The notes below the pieces were generated by a model. It worked only from the letters and a program-made list of their open reading frames with translations. It did no database searches and was not told where the DNA came from. 64,000 bases of DNA. Source: Tabrizicola oligotrophica. Its GTDB lineage: Bacteria > Pseudomonadota > Alphaproteobacteria > Rhodobacterales > Rhodobacteraceae. The DNA lies in NCBI RefSeq assembly GCF_011008935.1, contig NZ_JAAIVJ010000004.1:124001-188000 (forward strand). Direction: 5' to 3'. Shown here piece by piece: positions 59,564-64,000 of the stretch. How positions within the stretch are numbered: position 1 is the first letter of the stretch; every line of letters starts with the position of its first letter. The position numbers and the translations under genes are program-made.

Positions 59564-61975
59564 ATGAAATTCACCCTGTCCTGGCTGAAAGACCACCTTG
59601 AGACCACGGCGTCGCTGGAGGACATCCTCTATGCGCTGACCGATCTCGGGCTTGAGGTCGAGGAGGTGGTGAACCCGGTGGCCAAGCTGGCGCCCTTTAC
59701 CCTTGCCAAGGTGCTGGAGGCCACGCAGCACCCCGACGCCGACCGGCTGCGGGTGTGCAAGGTGCTGACTAATGAGGGCGAAAAGCAGATCGTCTGCGGC
59801 GCACCCAATGCGCGGGCGGGGATCACGGTCGTGCTGTGCAAGCCGGGCGATTATGTGCCGGGCATCGACGTGACCCTTGGCGTCGGCAAGATCCGCGGCG
59901 TCGAAAGCCATGGCATGATGGCCTCGGAGCGCGAGCTGGAGCTGTCGGACGAGCATAACGGCATCATCGAGCTGCCCACGGGCGAGGTCGGGCAAAAGTT
60001 CACCGACTGGCTGGCGGAGAACCGTCCGGCGGTCTGCGACCCGGTGATCGAGGTGAAGATCACCCCGAACCGCCCGGATGCGCTGGGCGTGCGCGGCATT
60101 GCCCGCGATCTGGCGGCGCGGGGCTTGGGCAAGCTGAAGCCGCTGGAGGTGCCGGCGATTGCAGGCGGCTTTGCCAGCCCGGTAACGGTGGCGATCGACG
60201 AGAGCCTGAAGGCCAAGGGCTGCCCGCATTTCGCCGGCCGCACCATTCGCGGCGTGACGAACGGCCCCTCGCCCGACTGGCTGCAGGCCCGGCTCAAGGC
60301 CATCGGCCTGCGCCCTATCTCGGTGCTGGTCGACATCACCAACTATTTCACCTTCGGCCTGAACCGGCCCTTGCACGTCTTCGACGTTGCCAAGGTGCAG
60401 GGCGGCGTGCTGCGCATCCACCCGGCGCAGGGCGGCGAAGAGTTCCTTGCGCTGGACGGCAAGACCTATGCGCTGCGTGCCGGCATGATGGCGATTTCCG
60501 ACGCCGACGGGGTGGAAAGCCTTGCCGGCATCATGGGCGGCGAGCATTCCGGCTGCACCGACAAGACCACCGAGGTCTTCCTTGAAAGCGCCTTCTGGGA
60601 CCCGATCACCATTGCCACCACCGGCCGGGCGCTGAAGATCAACTCGGACGCCCGCTATCGTTTTGAGCGCGGCGTGGACCCAGCCTTCACCCTGCCGGGG
60701 CTGGACCTTGCGACGCGGATGATCCTTGATCTTTGTGGCGGCGAGGCCTCGGATCTGGCGGTGGACGGCGCGGCGCCGGACACGACGCGCGTCTACAAGC
60801 TGAACCCGGCGCGGGTCAGCAGCCTTGTCGGCATGGAAATTCCCGAGGCCGAGCAGCGCCAGACGCTGACTGCGCTGGGCTTCAAGCTGAACGGCAATCA
60901 GGCGGTGCCGCCGTCGTGGCGCCCCGATGTGCTGGGCGATGCCGATCTGGTCGAAGAGGTCGCCCGTGTCGCCAGCCTGACCAAGCTCGTGGGCAAGCCG
61001 CTGCGCCGCATGGTGCCGGGCGTGCCGCGCCCGATCCTGACGCCGTTGCAGATCCGCGAGCGCGCGGCGCGGCGGACGATTGCCGCGCTGGGCTACAACG
61101 AATGCGTGACCTACAGCTTCATTGACGAGGCGGCGGCGGCGCTCTTTGGCGGCGGCAGCGATGCCGTGCGGGTGGAGAACCCGATTTCATCGGAAATGAC
61201 CCACCTGCGCCCCGATCTTCTGCCGGGCCTGCTGCGCGCCGCTGCCCGCAATCAGGCGCGCGGCTTCATGGATCTGGCGCTGGCCGAGATCGGCCCGGCC
61301 TTCCACGGCGGCGAGCCGGGGGAGCAGCACCTGCAGGCCACCGGGCTTCTGGTCGGCGCTTCGGCGGCGCGCGACCCGCATGGCTCGCGCCGCCCGGTCG
61401 ACGTGTTCGACGTGAAGGCCGATGTCGAGGCGGTTCTGGCCGCGCTCGGGGCGCCGGCCAAGGTGCAGATCAGCCGCAAGGTGGCCGGCTGGTTCCATCC
61501 GGGCCGGTCGGGCGCCATCGGGCTTGGGCCGAATGTCATGGCGAGCTTCGGCGAGGTTCACCCCAAGGTGCTGGCCGAAATGGGCGTCAAGGGCCCGGCC
61601 ATGGCCTTTACCGTGCTGGTCGCCGCCGTGCCGCAGCCCAAGGTGAAAACTCCGACCCGCCCGGCGCTGGCGATTTCCGACCTGCAGGCCGTGGACCGCG
61701 ATTTCGCCTTTGTCGTCGACAAGGGAGTTGAGGTGCTGACCGCCGTCAATGCCGCGCAGGGCACCGACAAGGCGCTGATCGAAAGCGTCCGGGTCTTTGA
61801 CCAGTTCACCGGCGACAAGGCCGAGGCGCAGATGGGCGCCGGCAAGAAGTCGATCGCGCTGACGGTGCGGTTGCAACCGACCGACAAGACCCTGACCGAG
61901 GCCGACATCGAGGCGGTGTCGAAGAAGGTGATCGAAAAGGTCACCAAGGCCACCGGCGGCACGCTGCGCGGCTAA
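59564..61975 (+). CDS. pheT: Phenylalanyl-tRNA synthetase beta subunit (PheT)
   Basis: 803 residues, full length. The N-terminal tRNA-binding (EMAP-like) domain begins with KFTLSWLKDHLETTASLED. The B3/B4 editing domain lies around 210-390 (GRTIRGVTNGPSPDWLQ, then IMGGEHSGC) and the B5 domain around 400-475. The catalytic-like core contains NPISSEMTHLRPDLLPGLL, and the C-terminal FDX-ACB domain starts near 705 (AISDLQAVDRDFAFVVDK). It works as an alpha2beta2 tetramer. pheS is not immediately upstream, so the two subunits are not adjacent here. Confidence 0.97.
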   Translation: MKFTLSWLKDHLETTASLEDILYALTDLGLEVEEVVNPVAKLAPFTLAKVLEATQHPDADRLRVCKVLTNEGEKQIVCGAPNARAGITVVLCKPGDYVPGIDVTLGVGKIRGVESHGMMASERELELSDEHNGIIELPTGEVGQKFTDWLAENRPAVCDPVIEVKITPNRPDALGVRGIARDLAARGLGKLKPLEVPAIAGGFASPVTVAIDESLKAKGCPHFAGRTIRGVTNGPSPDWLQARLKAIGLRPISVLVDITNYFTFGLNRPLHVFDVAKVQGGVLRIHPAQGGEEFLALDGKTYALRAGMMAISDADGVESLAGIMGGEHSGCTDKTTEVFLESAFWDPITIATTGRALKINSDARYRFERGVDPAFTLPGLDLATRMILDLCGGEASDLAVDGAAPDTTRVYKLNPARVSSLVGMEIPEAEQRQTLTALGFKLNGNQAVPPSWRPDVLGDADLVEEVARVASLTKLVGKPLRRMVPGVPRPILTPLQIRERAARRTIAALGYNECVTYSFIDEAAAALFGGGSDAVRVENPISSEMTHLRPDLLPGLLRAAARNQARGFMDLALAEIGPAFHGGEPGEQHLQATGLLVGASAARDPHGSRRPVDVFDVKADVEAVLAALGAPAKVQISRKVAGWFHPGRSGAIGLGPNVMASFGEVHPKVLAEMGVKGPAMAFTVLVAAVPQPKVKTPTRPALAISDLQAVDRDFAFVVDKGVEVLTAVNAAQGTDKALIESVRVFDQFTGDKAEAQMGAGKKSIALTVRLQPTDKTLTEADIEAVSKKVIEKVTKATGGTLRG

Positions 61976-62016
61976 AGCCTCTCGTCGCCGGCCTGTCACG
62001 GCAGGCCGGCGCGCGC

Positions 62017-62670
62017 TTACTTCTTCGCGCGCCAGCTTGCGAGCCAGGCCCTGATCCGGCCAATCACGCCGCTGGCCTTGGCCTCGACCCCGTCCCAGGT
62101 CTCGCCCATTTCCGCCGCGACCGGCTCGACCGAGCGTTCCCAGAACTGCGCCCACATCCGGCGGATCATCACCACGAGGAAAATCAGGAAGGCGATGACG
62201 ACGACCGGCACCCAGGGGATGATCCGCTCATCCGGCCCGGTCGCCTCGCGCATCGAAACCGCGTTCGGGTAGATCGACAGGAACGGGAAGCGCCAGCCGT
62301 AATGGGTCACCACCACCCATTTCGGCGCCTCGGCGGTGGATTTCAGGTTGCCCGCCTCGGCTTGCAGGTTGGAGCTGTCGTATTTGAAATAGGGCGGCCA
62401 GATCCAGCCGGTATCCTCGTTGCGGTAGACGATCACACCGCCATCGGCATAGGAGGCGTCTATGAAACGGATGTCGCGCGTTGTCGTGCTTTCCGCCGTG
62501 CCGATGTCGGGCACCGAATAGGCCCAGGAGTTCTCGGGGCCGACCGAGGTCAGCCGGTTGTAGGTGTTGGTGATCCGCACGATGTCATGCTGCGGCAGCG
62601 TGTAATGCAGGAAGCCCAGCACGAAGAGCGCCGCGATGATCCTGAACGCCCATTTCACCTTGGTCCACAT
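62017..62670 (-). CDS. DUF1523-family membrane protein
   Basis: 217 residues. One N-terminal transmembrane helix (FRIIAALFVLGFLHYTLP) precedes a periplasmic domain with HDIVRITNTYNRLTSVGPEN and TRDIRFIDASYADGGVIVYR. A second helix near residue 155 (VPVVVIAFLIFLVVMI) and a basic cytoplasmic tail (RIRAWLASWRAKK) follow. The HDIVRITNTY opening is the DUF1523 hallmark. Function unknown. It starts 12 bp after the 93-residue membrane protein on the same strand, so the three minus-strand genes at the right edge form one operon. Confidence 0.85.
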   Translation of the reverse strand: MWTKVKWAFRIIAALFVLGFLHYTLPQHDIVRITNTYNRLTSVGPENSWAYSVPDIGTAESTTTRDIRFIDASYADGGVIVYRNEDTGWIWPPYFKYDSSNLQAEAGNLKSTAEAPKWVVVTHYGWRFPFLSIYPNAVSMREATGPDERIIPWVPVVVIAFLIFLVVMIRRMWAQFWERSVEPVAAEMGETWDGVEAKASGVIGRIRAWLASWRAKK

Positions 62671-62682
62671 CGCGAAAATCCC

Positions 62683-62964
62683 TTACTGTGCGTTGATGAC
62701 GTAGACGGTGGCCAGAAAGACCACCATCGGAATGATATAGACCAGAAGGATCAACCGTCGCCGCAGGCTGTGGCGATAGGCCTGCATCCCGGACTCGATA
62801 TAGGTGGCGCGCTCGTCCTTCGCAGCCCCCTCGCGCGCCGGATCGGTGTCCCATTCCTTTTCAAGCTTTTCCCGCCGCATCGAGCGGGAATAGATCGAGA
62901 CCAGCAGATAGACCACCGTCAGGATGACAAAGGCCAGAATCCCCGCCCGAAACAATGCGATCAT
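62683..62964 (-). CDS. Small two-helix membrane protein
   Basis: 93 residues. Helix 1 is LFRAGILAFVILTVVYLLVS, then a charged loop (RSMRREKLEKEWDTDPAREG) and helix 2, LRRRLILLVYIIPMVVFLAT. Its ATG overlaps the stop of the upstream DUF6638-like gene in ATGA (62961-62964), and it lies 12 bp before the DUF1523 gene. This fixed trio occurs in Rhodobacteraceae as I recall. No known domain. Confidence 0.85.
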   Translation of the reverse strand: MIALFRAGILAFVILTVVYLLVSIYSRSMRREKLEKEWDTDPAREGAAKDERATYIESGMQAYRHSLRRRLILLVYIIPMVVFLATVYVINAQ

Positions 62965-64000
62965 CGCCGTCCCCCGCTTGCGCCCCAAGGCCCGACCACC
63001 GGCCCCACATCGCGCGCGGGCCGCGGCGCGGGGCGGTCGCGGGCGTCCATCGACGGCTCCGGCCCGAACAGCGCCGCGCGCGCGCCCTGCGCATCCACCT
63101 TGTACTCGCGTTCCAGAAAGCCCGCCACCCATTGCCGCTTGCGCTCGGACCAGCGGGCGTAATGGGCGTAGAACAGTTCCTTGTGGGTGATGAACATCTG
63201 CCGCACGTCCATCGGGGCAAGTTCGCTGAGAAGCATGTTCACCAGATCGCGGTCTTTGCCGGGGGCGGCGCGCAGGGTGTAGAAATAGCAGGCGTGTTCG
63301 CTGGTGATGCGTGGCCATGGCCCCTGACCTTCAACCCAGCGCAAGAGGCTGGCCAGGCCGAGGAATTCGTCGGGCAGCGCATCGCCCAAGCGGTAGGCGA
63401 TCTTGCGGAGTTCAGTCCGCCGAGCATCGCCGATCTCCAGCCCCAGCGCCTCGGCCGCTTCGACCAGAATGAAATCCATCTTCTGCCGCAGGACCGCCGC
63501 CGCATCCAGCCCCCGCGCCTGCACGATGGGTTCCACCAGCCCGTTGCGATCCAGCCATTCGGCGATCTGGTTGCGGCGGGTCATATCCATGACCGGGCTG
63601 ATCGGCATAGCGCCAAGGCTCTCGCGTGGCAGCGAGGCGATCACGCCGGGAAAGGCCACGTCCTGAAACACATAGATGCCGCCGAAATGGCTGGTCCAGA
63701 AATTCGGCTGCTGGAAGGTCATGGCGGGCAGGCTGATCGGCACTCGGGTCACATCACCGGTCTTTCTTGCCAGCGCAATCATCTCGGCAATCAGCACGTC
63801 GTCACGCCAGCCATCCGGCTCCTGCCGGAAACGGTTGATCTGCCCCGCCAGCCTTTCGGCATCCGCCACATGGCCACCGATGGTGTCGGCCTCGACCGTC
63901 ACCTGTTTCATCTCCAGAAGCCGCGCCGGCGCGGAGACCTCATAAACCGAACCCTGCAACTCCCCGCACACCGCATCCCGCGCCGTCAGGGCAAAAAGCT
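62961..64000 (-). CDS. DUF6638-like protein (partial, 5' end outside window)
   Basis: The frame stays open to the right edge, so the N terminus is missing; about 345 residues are visible. The first GTG at 63971 is not the real start, because the upstream in-frame codons LFALTARDAV continue the family sequence. Blocks EADTIGGHVADAERLAGQIN, PNFWTSHFGGIYVFQDV and MDVRQMFITHKELFYAHYAR match the DUF6638 family as I remember it. The C-terminal end is a loose basic/proline stretch (DARDRPAPRPARDVGPV). No catalytic motif recognised. Cytoplasmic, function unknown. Confidence 0.75.
   Translation of the reverse strand, partial: LFALTARDAVCGELQGSVYEVSAPARLLEMKQVTVEADTIGGHVADAERLAGQINRFRQEPDGWRDDVLIAEMIALARKTGDVTRVPISLPAMTFQQPNFWTSHFGGIYVFQDVAFPGVIASLPRESLGAMPISPVMDMTRRNQIAEWLDRNGLVEPIVQARGLDAAAVLRQKMDFILVEAAEALGLEIGDARRTELRKIAYRLGDALPDEFLGLASLLRWVEGQGPWPRITSEHACYFYTLRAAPGKDRDLVNMLLSELAPMDVRQMFITHKELFYAHYARWSERKRQWVAGFLEREYKVDAQGARAALFGPEPSMDARDRPAPRPARDVGPVVGPWGASGGRR

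Overview
This is a high-GC, densely packed window from an alphaproteobacterium, very probably a Rhodobacteraceae member (Rhodobacter/Paracoccus/Gemmobacter-like; genus not resolved). The evidence is the gene content: argH - small lipoprotein - lysA - TIGR02302 order, an NDUFS4-like ETC complex I subunit, DUF2125, DUF1523 and DUF6638 proteins, Hint/RTX secreted protein, FdsGBACD-type formate dehydrogenase and a dimethylformamidase-like enzyme. All calls come from reading the sequence; no database search was run.

Layout. 1-4.1 kb: a dipeptide-type ABC importer (minus; last permease cut by the left edge) divergent from a membrane-dipeptidase (M19). 4.1-8.2 kb: a minus-strand run TetR - BKACE - GNAT - acetylpolyamine amidohydrolase - proline iminopeptidase, divergent from a plus-strand pair (8.2-11.8 kb) of a trimethylamine-dehydrogenase-like flavoprotein and a non-pyrrolysine MttB-family methyltransferase. 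11.9-12.8 kb: two decayed sugar-catabolism gene fragments abutting tRNA-Arg(TCT). 12.8-24.5 kb: mostly housekeeping genes (GNAT, DUF2125, NDUFS4-like, uvrB, ettA, nadD, PBP4-type carboxypeptidase, EamA transporter), a RAYT transposase flanked by REPIN-like hairpins, and a MarR-GNAT fusion with a palindromic operator. 24.6 kb: SRP RNA.

24.8-33.3 kb is the most interesting block: one plus-strand operon with a Tat-exported binding protein, two ABC ATPases and two permeases of the branched-chain amino acid (HAAT) type, then the small and large subunits of an N,N-dimethylformamidase-like enzyme, then a LuxR-family regulator. The second permease has no stop codon before the small enzyme subunit: the two are one open frame. 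An A4G6 run sits at the joint, and a TGA lies just downstream of it in a neighbouring frame.

Dimethylformamidase chemistry releases formate and dimethylamine. A FocA/NirC-type formate/nitrite channel (36.4-37.2 kb) and a complete NAD-dependent molybdenum formate dehydrogenase operon with its own LysR regulator (41.7-48.5 kb) lie within 15 kb, and a creatinase follows at 50.3 kb. My inference is that this region concentrates genes for uptake and breakdown of small N-methylated amides and amines, with the formate oxidised to CO2 and NADH.

33.3-35.7 kb: a large secreted RTX/Hint protein (minus). 37.3-41.6 kb: ABM-domain protein, uvrC, an AT-rich intergenic stretch with a consensus DnaA box, SDR, small zinc-ribbon membrane protein, S49 peptidase. 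48.7-64 kb: zinc-ribbon protein, YghU-type GST, creatinase, L,D-transpeptidase lipoprotein, TlpA-like thioredoxin, argH, lipoprotein, lysA, TIGR02302 protein, pheT and a minus-strand membrane cluster ending in a DUF6638-like gene cut by the right edge.
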